64,000 nt of DNA from Spirogloea muscicola (Eukaryota; Streptophyta; Zygnematophyceae; Spirogloeales; Spirogloeaceae), in NCBI GenBank assembly GCA_009602725.1, contig WELB01000058.1, forward strand, positions 36,421 to 100,420, read 5' to 3'. Positions 54,712-64,000 of the stretch are shown here, piece after piece. Every line of letters begins with the position of its first letter. Within the stretch, counting starts at the first letter, position 1. A program made the translations under genes and the position numbers. Under the pieces are notes generated by a model. The model was not told the DNA's origin. It saw only the letters and a list, made by a program, of their open reading frames with translations, and made no database searches.

Positions 54712-57700
54712 ATGAGCTCCATCAGGGAGGGCGGCGGCGGCGGCGGCGGGCACGCCCTGGCGTTCCGGGTGATGCGCCTCTGCCGCCCGGCGCTGCAGGT
54801 CGATCTCCCGCTGCGCTGCGATCCGCGCGACCTCTGCGTCGGCGAGGACGACGACGACGACGACGACGGCGGTGGCGGCGGCCTTGGGAGCTCCTCGCGC
54901 GCCNGTGCTCCCGCAGGCCTTCGGGTGAGCCTCCGGGCCCCCGGCCGCCGGCGCCGCGCCCAGGGCCTCCGCCGCGCTCGTCGCAGAAGCCGCCGCAGGA
55001 GCCGCCTGACGAGCGCGCCCCGCCGGCTCTGGTCTGTGCGGCGGCCTGCAGGTCCATCTACCTGGGCGAGACTTTCTGCAGCTACATCAGCATCGGCAAC
55101 CACGCCACCGCGGACGTCCACAACGTGGTCATCAAGGTGCGGCTTTCGCGCTGGTGGCTGTGAGACCCTCCGACCAGCAAGGGCGCCATTGCTGGGACCC
55201 CGGCTTTGTGCTGAGCGGGGGCCTGACATTGTCCTGCCGGGCGGCCGTGCTGGGACCGGCGGCACCGCAGGCGGAGCTGCAGACGGAGAAGCAGCGGGCC
55301 GTGCTGGCCGACAACGCCAAGGCCCCCATCGAGCGGCTGCCGCCGGGCGGCCGTCACGACTTCATCATCGAGCACGACATCAAGGAGCTCGGCTCCCACA
55401 CGTGCGTCGCACGTCCTTACGTGTCCCATTCGGACCTCGAATTTGATGCTCTTGACCAGCTTCCCCAGTGGTAGCAGGCTCATGGTGTTTGGCATCAGCA
55501 TTTTTGGCCTGGTTCATCATCTGAGATCTTCAGGTTAGGCTTTCCTCATCAGAGCCCCTCGTTTGACGAAGCTCGCATGCAAGGCTGACTACACAGCAGG
55601 CTCTGTGGTACAGGCTGGTGTGCTCTGCCGTGTATACAGACAAGGAGGGCGAGCGCAAGCACCTGCCGCAGTTCTTCAAGTTCGTGGCTTCCAACCCGCT
55701 CTCAGTGAGAACCAAGGTATGTCAATTGTGGAGTTTGTGAGTGACGGCGTGCAGGTGCCTGACTCATGGCGATGCCAGGTTTACTCTTGTAAGCATTAGG
55801 GATCCTTTTGGAGAAGTTGTCGGTTGTCATTCATGTGAAAGAACTGTACAAGAACGCCGGTCATACACAGCGTGCTGCAACTGCTGATTGCCATGTACTC
55901 TTAAGGGTTGACGTAATTAGCAGCTGATACCCTCGCTGTCTGGGTTGCCCTGGTTTTCTCTGTCATCTGATTTCAGGTCCGCACAATCCAGGTATATAAT
56001 GAGCAACTGCCACAAACACATATTATACCTCAGTATTCACAGTTTCTGATTTTCCTTGGGTTCTTGAGTAATTTCCTTCTGATCTTTATCAGCTTAGAGG
56101 CCCCAGCTGACATGTCGGCCTGACATCTATAATCTGCTATCACTTGATAAGCACATGCAGTCCACCAAGAATGCAGCAGCAGGCTTGATGTCATTGTAGT
56201 GACATGAGCCAAGGACTTGGCAGGCTCAACTGTGAACTCTTGCTGAAAGTTGCTGAATTTTGTGGGCTTCAGGACAGCGTGTTTCTGGAAGCATCCATTG
56301 AAAACTGCACCAAGTCCCCTTTCTTTGTGGACCACGTGCGCTTTGATCCAACAGGCTCCTGGACCGTAAGAAGCCTGGGAGCAGAGACAGAAGCAGCACA
56401 ACCTCGTGCCCCCCACCACAGGTGTTCAAGCAGCAATGCAAGACAAGCTGTGGTGGTTTGAACGTTGTCAGGAAGTTGCACTCCTGTGAAGAGTGCGTGC
56501 GCTCTGCAGTCATCGAACCTCTGTGAAGGTGTTGCTGGAGTGAGGCAGTACAGAGGGGTCATTGTATTCCTGGCATGATTGTTGCGCTGCTCTCCCATGC
56601 TGAGCAAGTGACAGTTGCTCAAAGTGTTGGGCACAGTGAGCTCCTCCAGAAGGTGAAGTTGGTGCAAGCAAACGGAGGTTCACAGCACTTCCTGTACCAC
56701 ATCCAGAGGGCAAGGGAGGGCACCCCTCGAGCCGACATTGGCAGTACGCTGGGCAGACTTGAGATCATGTGGCGCACGACCTTGGGGGAGCCTGGCCGCC
56801 TGCAGACCCAGCCAATCCTCGCAAGTGTATGTTAGTCAAAATATGAAATCACACTTCTGAATCGCATCGGTACACTGGTTAGAATGCTTATTTACATATA
56901 ATGTACTTGCGTTTATATATATATATATATGTATGTGTATATGGTTGAGCTTTGATGTCCTTGTCTGGACAATTCATCAGTCTGGACAATTGAGAACACC
57001 TTCATAAGCTTATAATTAATTAATCATCTTGTACACGCTGTGTGGCGATTGCAATATGCAGCCATCAGGAATGCAAATCCCACAGCCAGACTTTGTGAGG
57101 AAGGCCAGCGAATTTATGAAGTTGGCAGTAAGATAACTGTTGCTTGCCTGGCTTGGCGCAGTCGCAAGCTGCTAGGAAAGAGGTGGAACTCAAGCTAGTG
57201 GAGATGCCTCGGCGAATTGTCCTTGAGCAACCCTTCCTGGTGGGTGGTGCTGCCCTTTTTGACTCAGAGAATCAGGTAGCAGTGATCTCATTGCTGAGGA
57301 TACGCTCCACTTGGCCCCAGGCATGCATCTTCATTCGTCAGCTTGGCCTGATAATGCTCCTCAATGGTAACTTGGTGGCACCTGCCTGCAGGTTCATTGC
57401 AAAGTGAGCAACATGACAGATTGCAGGATTGGTCCACTGGTCATCTCCATGCCCCCGGCTGCGGATGCGACTGTTGTGGTACATGGTCCATGGACTATGG
57501 TGAGCGCTCACATCATGACGACATTGCTTCTGCACATCTCCCTTATGTTATGGTAGTGAATGCCGTGCCTCTCAGATAGGAAATGGCCATGTAAGCCAGG
57601 GTGCTCTGCAGTCTGCCTTTGCTCCACATATCAAATCTCACTTTGAGGTGCTCAGGTGCACGTTGTCTCAGCGCTGCCCATGCTAAGGGGCATCATACCA

Positions 57701-58155
57701 GATGGCTGCGCTTCTTAAGCAGAGGCTAGCAACCCTGCACTGATGTCCTGGTGGCTAATGTGAGCCTTGCTTGTCACTACCTGCAGAACATTCCAGAATT
57801 GCAGCACCACTTCAGCCTGGATGTTAATCTTGTGAGTCTACTCAATGCTATGACTACATCAATCTTTGACAAGTAGCTGCTCTGGGCGCTTTACATTTCT
57901 TTTTCTCTTGAGCTATGGAAGCCCACCATTGCAGTGTGCATGCCTTGTAGAGTCTGAGGAAGCCTACCCTGTCTTTGGCAGTGTTTTGTGGCACTGGCAG
58001 TTGGAGTGCAAAGAATACAAGGCATCAGTGTTGCTGACTTAGAAGATGGAAAGCCATACGACAGCCTTGCTGTTGTAGAGGTGTGCTTGACCACTGCTAT
58101 TAGTAATCATATCTGCCACACTTGCCTGCGTAGTGTTAGCATCTCTAGAGCATGA
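54712..58155 (+). CDS. TRAPPC13: Trafficking protein particle complex subunit 13 (TRAPPC13)
   Basis: A subunit of TRAPP complexes that act on Rab GTPases in ER-Golgi traffic and autophagy. Anchored exons: 54712-about 54923 (with N at 54904), 55051-55135, 55271-55401, 55614-55716, then near 55978-55992, 56272-56365, 56422-56500, 56655-56828, 57165-57275, 57393-57500, 57655-57715 and a last exon ending at 58155 if the frame runs through. Conserved blocks: FRVMRLCRPALQVDLPL, VLPQAFG, SIYLGETFCSYISIGNHA, HDFIIEHDIKELGSHT, KHLPQFFKFVASNPLSVRTK, FLEASIENCTKSPFF, GSTLGRLEIMWRTTLGEPG and GVQRIQGISVADLEDGKPYD. The coding frame changes across the N, so the N is not a single missing base. An acidic/Gly run (DDDDDDD then GGGGG) lies in exon 1. 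The C-terminal end is uncertain. Confidence 0.87.
56908..56944. repeat. TA-rich microsatellite
   Basis: A run of TA dinucleotides followed by TGTATG units, inside a TRAPPC13 intron. Confidence 0.8.
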
Positions 58156-60640
58156 CAACAATTAGGTGCATCGTGGTCAAGATGAGCTCGAGCTATACAA
58201 GTGGCAAAATCATGGTGCTTAGCTCAAGTGCCTGATTGGTCGTCAGGGTGGAGTCTGCACATGAATCTTTCACAGCCGCCAAGAGTCTGCACTCTGTCAG
58301 TGTTCGAGCATTTACTGACACAAAGTTTGAGGTGATTGACCCAATGATTGCAGATTTTTGTGGAGCCTGAGTAGGGCATCACTTGTATTATTCATGCTGG
58401 TGCTGTAGCTTCCTGGAGCTGGAGCCGCTGAAAAGCATAACATGCTATGTTGAAGGAGCTCAGAGCAAAGGATGCAAAATCGTCTGTCAGACTGAGCTTG
58501 GCTAGCACATCTGCGTGAACCCTCTGCATGCTCTCCACTTGGGTAAGAATGGAAAGTGGCAGATACTCTGGAAGACATGCTCTTGTCGCTGATGCCTCCA
58601 CTCTGTAGCTTGGCACATGACACTATTCTGTCGGCAAGTGTGACGAAGGCAATCTGCTAAATCTGCCCATTACAACAAAGTGCTGCGTTGTTACTCTTTT
58701 CTTGCAGGATATGATAAAAATGTGATGGGGATTAACCTGCAAAAAGCTGCAAAGCCGGATTCAGTGGGTAATCTTACCTCAGTATTGCTGCAGTGTGTGC
58801 CTTCTAACCTGCAAGCAGTCCTTCTGTGAATTTGGTCATGATAATGACACTGTTGATCATGGTGAAGGCATCTTCAAAATTTATACATGCAATGTAGAAT
58901 CAGTGTTTCAAGAACGTATGCTATGGATGTAAGCTATTCAAATATACTGTCTCGAATCTCTTTACAATATGCCACTTATTTTTTATTGTTTGAAATGTAC
59001 TGCAGGCACTTTGAATACCCACTCTTCTACTGTTTTGGGCAGGTGATATTTGCACGTCACTTATGCCACCTAGGAAAGATGTGTCTGAGACATTCCCAAA
59101 GCGGTTGTCTCCAGTCCTTTTGGGCCTTTCCATGTCAACATCAACAGAGCGTGCCTAGCAGGGCGGCTGAGGTCTTGCAATACATCCTGAATGATGCACA
59201 AGTACACATTAGGCACAAATGAGGTCAAGAATCAAACCACAATTGTGCACAAAGCTGCACGCATATTAGAAGCACCTCCTCGATACAGGATTGATGTTGA
59301 CAGTCTTCTTATATGTCTCTGTAAGGATCGTCCTCAATCTGTTCCACGTCCTTCATGGTGAAGCTACCAGATTGATATTCAGCAGGGCCGAGATGATGTT
59401 TGGATGTTCCCAAGATGATGAATGAGTTCGCACATCTAGTACAGAGTAGTACCTGTGTTGATCTGATCAACTATATCATACAATTGCTGCTAACATTCTC
59501 GAGTCCCTCATCAAGGACAGTAGAAACGCTGCAGATGCATTCCTACCAAGGTACCAGTGTATCAGTTGTCATGTGTGCATCAGTGACATTGCCTGGATCG
59601 TTTATGTCAAGGTTGCTATCGTCCGAGCAAGAGCTGAAGGGTAATTTCTTCATTATAACCTGCTCCCGAAGTTGCTCCTCTTGGCGTGCACATGGACTTC
59701 TTGTGTAAGATTCTTGGCAGCGGAGGAGCCCTTATCTACTACAGAAGCAGTCCACCATGGCCTTGTCAAGCAACTGGAACAAGCACACCTGAAGATCGGG
59801 AGTGCAGCTGATTCAATTTTCGAGGTCGCTCAGCAACAGACTCACAGGAGAGTATCACGTTTGACATAGTCCAAGCATTGCTGCTTGGAAGATGGCATTT
59901 TCGTTCATAGCAAGTGCAAATGATAGTGTGCATGGGCAGCGTGAGGTTGATGATGAGTTTCTGCCATTCTGCCTTAGTGAGGTAGAGTTGGACACAGTGC
60001 ACGGTCCTGCTCCAAATGATGTGCACATCAAGTCACTATTGTGCGGCTTATTGCATATGGGTCACCTTCAACACAAGCTAGGGGTTTAGCAATACCTATG
60101 GAACAATCTGTCATCAAGCAAGTCATCAACATGGAGAGACTGCCTTTTCACTCATCATTCTTAAGACTGGGGTTTGGGACCACTTCCAGATTATTCAGAT
60201 ACAACGCAAATGTGCAGCTTAGCTAGCTGAAAGCGAGGTCAAGGCTACACTGGCTTCAGCTGCAAACACACAGAGCGCTATTGCCGCGCATGGTGAATTG
60301 TTAGTTGATGAATGGTAGACGATGTGAAATGTTGCTCCATGAGATTGCTCATAGATTCGTGCTGCACAGTAGGCAGTCGCGCTCCTGTTGTCTTTTACTT
60401 ACGCTGCCTGTTAACTACAAGCATAAAGGATGGCTCTTTTGCCCGCGACAAATTCCAAGCTGCAGTGCTAGCAGGCAGAGATCCTCGGAGTTGCAGCTCA
60501 CAGAAGCACTTGCTTGTGGCTCAGCTTCTTCGTGCTGTGTCAACTCTTGCATCGTTGATTATTGAAGTAGGAGTTTGGCTGGCTTGCTCGGATGCAACTT
60601 AGGCAAGAGTGAGCGCCCAATCACAGGGCCATATGCATAG
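58156..60640. other. Probable gene, unassigned; candidate exons on + strand
   Basis: Several short protein-like segments bounded by plausible AG/GT sites suggest a gene I do not recognise. On the + strand: ESAHESFTAAKSLHSVSVRA (58252-58330), YDKNVMGINLQKAAKPDSV (58709-58768), TSLMPPRKDVSETFPKRLSP (59053-59155), AEVLQYILNDAQ (59167-59205), RIDVDSLLICL (59285-59325), NILESLIKDSRNAADAFLPR (59492-59550), VAIVRARAEG (59611-59640), QLEQAHLKIGSAADSIFE (59770-59823) and HLLVAQLLRAVSTLASLIIE (60508-60567). A minus-strand alternative also exists: an open stretch at 58610-58390 reading CLPEYLPLSILTQVESMQRV and FASFALSSFNIACYAFQRLQ. I could not chain either set into one frame and give no function. Confidence 0.4.
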
Positions 60641-61060
60641 CCGTGTTTTTAGCTTTTAAACCCCTTCGGATGACGCCTCTTAGGCTGGCCTCGTCATCCT
60701 TTATTCGTGGGCTGGCCCTTAGGCCGCCCTCGTGCCCTTGGTAGAGCTACTCCTTCCACAGCCATCACCCGTGGAAATGCTGATTATTTGGCTGTCCTGT
60801 CACAGCCCTCGGCCTGTCGTGCCACCTGGCGTCGGTTGCTAGTTGATGTCGATAGGGCAGAATTGTGTGAAATTCAGGTGACAAGGTAGAGTCGACATGA
60901 CCGGCAACGCCAAACATTGTGAAAGGAAATAGAAAACGAGAAAATTGGACATTACTTGGTTTGAGATGATATAGATAGTGTAGTATCGGAAAGAGAAGGT
61001 CATTGGGGCTTGTGATGGATGATTCCCAATTATCCACCCCCAACTATGACCAGGTCGCAG
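60641..61060. other. Possible repeat-derived spacer
   Basis: 60655-60830 contains words like those of LINE tails (AAACCCCTTCGGATGACG, then GGGCTGGCCC and CACAGCCC) but no clear match to a family. The remainder is unremarkable. Confidence 0.35.
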
Positions 61061-61250
61061 AGTTGGGTCAGCATCCATACAAGCCTCGCAGAACCAATCA
61101 TCGGAAGGGATACATGTGAGTGGTGGTGTTAAACAATGAATATGCCACCCTTTGTTGCAAGCAGAACACGAGCATGGCTGCTGCTTGGTCGTCCCGATGA
61201 CAAATTTCGCAGGACAAATGCGCGGAAACCCACTGCTTGGTAGGATCTGT
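61061..61250 (-). pseudogene. PHD-finger-like fragment on the minus strand
   Basis: The minus-strand frame reads CSCSACNKGWHIHCLTPPLT, then CIPSDDWFCEACMD. This matches the second half of a PHD zinc finger (C-x2-C, W-H-x2-C, then C-x2-C after DWF). The first Cys pair is not evident in the same frame (only ICPAKF upstream). PHD fingers of this WHxxCLTPPL...DWxCxxC type occur in chromatin proteins and also in polyproteins of some retrotransposons, so the origin is open. It is antisense to, and just upstream of, the + strand PHD gene. Confidence 0.55.
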
Positions 61251-61368
61251 TGTAGTGTCAATATTTGATAGATGACAGGGTGTGACATTCTGTATGTGAT
61301 CTGAAATTTCACTGGCACATGAGCCTTGTGAAGAGCCTGCTTACGCACATGGAGCTGACCTGGCTCCA

Positions 61369-62274
61369 ATGTCTAAGGAGAAAGGCACGATCAAGAGGCG
61401 ACGAACGCATAGCTGGGACCCCTGCTGCATCTGCGACCGGGTGACGGTGCGGCCACAGCTGCGATGTCAGAGCTGCCAGATTGCTGTCCACCGGCAGTGC
61501 TACCTGGGCATGAATGGGGCCAGCAGTCTCAGAGAGGACGCGTGGGAGTGCGATGCCTGCCGCGACGAGGTGGAGGCTGTTGCAGGTCAGTCTCGCCTGT
61601 GTCTCACGCCTGTAAGCTAATGACTGCTTGAGCAATGCGCATGTCCCTATGTGCCGTGGTCATTAGTTGCTGCATCCCCTGCACTTCACCATTGTAAGGC
61701 TTTCACTGATACGGTCTCTTTCAACCTGCTTAGTGATTCTGCATACCTGCTGAGACGGTTCGCAGGAGTATGCAACCTTTGCCCTAGGGGCGGCGGAGCA
61801 TTGAGAAAGAAGCTGAAGGGAGCTGGGTGCATGCAGTCTGCTTGCTCTGCTGAGCGCGAGACCTTTGCAGTCTCTTCAAGCCCTAGCAAGAGTCTCACAG
61901 GCACACCCAGGGTCAGTACAATCTACTGCCTTGCACCTGCTGATTGTCACAAGTCTTGGTTCAGGCGGACACGTGTCAGGAATTTTGATGCAGGCGGATG
62001 GGCTGATGGGTCATCACATGTATGGTATCTCATCACAAACTTTAGAAGTTGACATCCTGGGCCTGACGTTGTGGTTGCTCCTCTCCTACCTCAGGAGAGC
62101 CGGAGGAGGCTCTGCAGCGTGTGTGGTGTGACAAAGGGCACCTGCTTCGCATGCAGCTTCCCAAACTGCAGAGCGTACTTCCACCCACTCTGCGCCAGAT
62201 CCAAAGGGTTGCCCGTCGTCAGCACAGGCTCATCACGAAGTTTACACTGTGCCAAGCACGCCAAGACGTTTTAG
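61369..62274 (+). CDS. PHD-ePHD zinc-finger protein (JADE/BRPF/ATX-like module), short or truncated
   Basis: Exon 61369-61585 gives a basic start MSKEKGTIKRRR, then a complete PHD finger (CCICD ... CQSC ... AVHRQCYLG ... WECDAC). The exon from 61766 starts the extended PHD with VCNLCPRGGGALRKK. The last exon (about 62095-62274, TAG) ends the ePHD: RRLCSVCGVTKGTCFACSFP, AYFHPLCARSKGLPV and LHCAKHAKTF. This PHD, knuckle, ePHD order reads histone H3 tails in JADE, BRPF, AF10 and trithorax-type proteins. In the middle the conserved WVHAVC lies in a different frame, so the copy has two compensating one-base shifts or sequence errors. The stop comes soon after the ePHD and just before a retroelement, so the rest of the protein may be lost. 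Confidence 0.75.
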
Positions 62275-62329
62275 TGTCTCGTAGAAGCCAATTGAAAACA
62301 CCGCCGATATTGATTCACAGCTCAACTCC

Positions 62330-63060
62330 TAACTGGAGTAGTTGTGCTTACAACCCCTCTTAGAATGACTCCTGAAGAGTTTGTGCCAACGACCTTGTAG
62401 GTAAACGGACCTGTAAAGGCATCTAGTGCATGTTGAGGTTTCACTTTGAGGTATACATAGTCATTGACAGCAATTGTCTGATGTTTGGGATGATTGCCAC
62501 TGCGGATTGTAGCATATCGTTGAGTATCGCGATGTTGAGCGATATGGAGATTGTCCAAAGCAATGGGCATATGACGCTTGAGTAAACGGCCCGGCTCAGT
62601 ACACACTTTGATCCACGTTCTTGGAGTATCAAGGTCAACTACTCCCATGACGACAGCTTGAAGATTTATCGGAATTACTGGATGACGTCCATAGAGAAGA
62701 AAGTCAGGCTATAGGCCGACAAAGATGTCTATTTGGACATCCGGTATCCCATGACAAGCCATGGCAGGAACTTGTTCCACCTTTCTGTGCCTTTGCACAG
62801 AGCATAATTGGTCAGACCAATGGGAATGGTCTCGTAAGGTAAGTCGGTAATCGATAAACGTTTGGTCTAAGAGACCTTGGAATTTACCCTGAAATTCCGA
62901 GCCCTGATCGCTGAGGACCTCAGCGCAAGCGCCAAATCTGGATAACACTTGGTCCAAGAAGGCCTCGGCGATCAGGGCTCGGATTTTGGAGGTGAACTCC
63001 AACGTCTCTTAGACCAAACGTTTATCGATTACCGACTTACCTCACGCAACCATCCAGTTT
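62330..63060 (-). mobile_element. Ty3/gypsy-type retrotransposon integrase fragment, decayed
   Basis: On the minus strand the frame at 63002-62709 has FLDQVLSRFGACAEVLSDQG, then SEFQGKFQGLLDQTFIDYRL and RDHSHWSDQL: the rve integrase core, including the DQGSEF aspartate. The frame is lost after it, where the catalytic Glu should be. 62648-62325 then reads HRDTQRYATIRSGNHPKHQT, NDYVYLKVKPQHALDAFTGP and YKVVGTNSSGVILRG, the C-terminal DNA-binding part of gypsy integrases. No LTRs are identified. Confidence 0.8.
62838..63041. repeat. Inverted duplication of the integrase segment
   Basis: Arms 62838-62917 and 62962-63041 are reverse complements over about 80 bp with some substitutions; both contain AATCGATAAACGTTTGGTCT or its complement. 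The spacer is about 45 bp. Confidence 0.8.
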
Positions 63061-63103
63061 TACTCGGTCAAGTAAAGATGCAGCCGAGATACCAAGCAAA
63101 TAG

Positions 63104-63375
63104 AAGCGCGGCCAGATTGACTGGTGGCTGGGAAAAGCCAGCCCAAAGGAATGGACAAGGTTTGAAGGAGCCGGAGTCGAAGCAGTCAGTTGTACGAAGG
63201 ACTAGGACTAAGACATCAGCCAGGAAAAGCTCAGTAACCTCTAGTCAGGAGATGCAAATCTGAGTAGCTAGCCAGCGGAAAGACGTCGCCCTGACGGAAG
63301 GCGGAGGCCGCCGCCAAAGCTCGGCCTGCGCGCAAGTGAACCGCGAAGCCAAGGGACCGCTGCATCGAGATGGCA
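63104..63375 (-). mobile_element. LINE 3' fragment (-), family A
   Basis: On the minus strand 63370-63262 reads LGFAVHLRAGRALAAASAFR, then DVFPLASYSDLHLLTRGY-stop, close to the 6.6-7.2 kb copy. The tail (GATGTCTTAGTCCTAGTCC, stem-loop at 63144-63124, CCAGTCAATCTGGCCGCGCT) ends near 63104 like the other family A copies. Confidence 0.8.
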
Positions 63376-64000
63376 AATAACAGTGATGCAAGGACTAGAT
63401 CCGGAACTGATGTCTAGTAACCGTAACAGTATCAGTATCAGTGACAGTATCGGTCTTTGGAACAGTAACGGCATTGTTGATAACGCCCAATTAAGGGACT
63501 TCGGACAGTAACCAGTTTCGGGCCCAATGAAGGGTCTCAGGGCCAGTAACCGATCAGCGCTCAATGAAGGGTCTTCAGTCAGTACTGTATGCTCACAAAG
63601 ATGCACTCAATACAAACGTTGAGAGTAGAGCAAGATCACGTGCGTCTTGCCAATGCACCGGTTTACGTACCGGTTGACGGAATTCACCAGTGGAAGGCTC
63701 TTCAGCAGTCGACCTAACGCGCCCGCCCATGCCTTCCTGGCTCGTCCGGGACGCTCGCTCGATGTCCGCTGTTTATGTAGCGGTGGCGGCGGCGGGGACA
63801 GCGACGACGACAGTAGCGGCGTCGACGGCAGCAATGGCAGCGACGACGACAGCAGCGACGGCGGCGGCAATTCGGCTAAGAGGAAGAGACTTGCCCGAGT
63901 AGAACTACTCGGGGCCCCAGCCCTCCGCTCGCTTATCATCGGTCGGAAAGGGATGGTACCGTTTCCTTTTTCCTCTCTTGGGACCGTTGGCCCCCCCCCC
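63376..64000. other. Degenerate tandem and trinucleotide repeats, no gene recognised
   Basis: 63410-63475 has repeated CAGTATCAGT units. 63490-63580 has two imperfect ~45-bp units sharing CAGTAACC and CAATGAAGGGTCT. 63775-63880 is a GCGACGACGGC-type trinucleotide run. The window ends in ten C. Confidence 0.6.

Noticed and set aside
63376-63580. CRISPR-like or ordered repeat array
   Set aside because: The repeats are short, degenerate and without unique spacers, and the genome is eukaryotic.

Overview
This is a 64 kb piece of nuclear genome from a green-lineage (Viridiplantae) eukaryote, most likely an alga. The evidence is intron-rich genes with GT-AG junctions, a plant-type RUNKEL kinase with armadillo-like repeats, a plant cysteine oxidase, an HVA22 protein, a Ycf33/DUF751-like plastid protein, a plant-type NDPK with an organelle presequence, and a tRNA-Ala almost identical to the land-plant gene. 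I cannot name the species. Exon structures were derived by hand from splice consensus, reading phase and family conservation. Ten genes were chained exon by exon with consistent phase; the others are given as spans with the exons I could anchor.

Layout. 0-6.4 kb: 3' part of proteasome ATPase RPT5 (+), convergent with a complete 13-exon TM9SF nonaspanin (-). 6.6-12.6 kb: fragments of non-LTR (LINE) retrotransposons around an HVA22/REEP-like gene (-). 13.0-18.1 kb: tRNA-Ala(AGC) (-) and a 12-exon RUNKEL/ULK4-type kinase (-). 18.6-22.6 kb: a dense cluster of LINE 3' ends. 23.4-32.4 kb: GINS subunit PSF2 (+), plant cysteine oxidase (-) and RFT1 (+). 33.1-35.3 kb: LINEs again, including one with a tiny nested insertion. 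35.4-37.8 kb: proteasome regulator PI31 (+). 38.3-38.9 kb: a DUF751/Ycf33-like gene (-) cut by an assembly gap and a LINE. 39.2-47.2 kb: adenosine kinase (+), KDEL receptor ERD2 (-) and NDP kinase (+). 48.2-58.2 kb: NatC subunit NAA35 (+) and TRAPPC13 (+). 58.2-61 kb: unassigned, probably genic. 61.0-64 kb: a short PHD-ePHD gene (+), a decayed Ty3/gypsy integrase (-), a LINE end (-) and simple repeats.

The genes are mostly housekeeping. They fall loosely into ER/Golgi traffic (TM9SF, HVA22, RFT1, ERD2, TRAPPC13), protein turnover and N-terminal modification (RPT5, PI31, plant cysteine oxidase, NAA35), replication and cell division (PSF2, RUNKEL) and nucleotide metabolism (adenosine kinase, NDPK). 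Nothing shows co-regulation, although several pairs are divergent or convergent.

The most interesting signal is the LINE group. At least a dozen copies end in related sequences that carry a short stem-loop near the 3' terminus and no poly(A). Two very short copies (about 60-90 bp) appear to be flanked by target-site duplications, and removing one of them restores the reading frame of an older LINE. Five single N characters each sit in GC-rich sequence near a gene start, and at least one clearly stands for more or fewer than one missing base.
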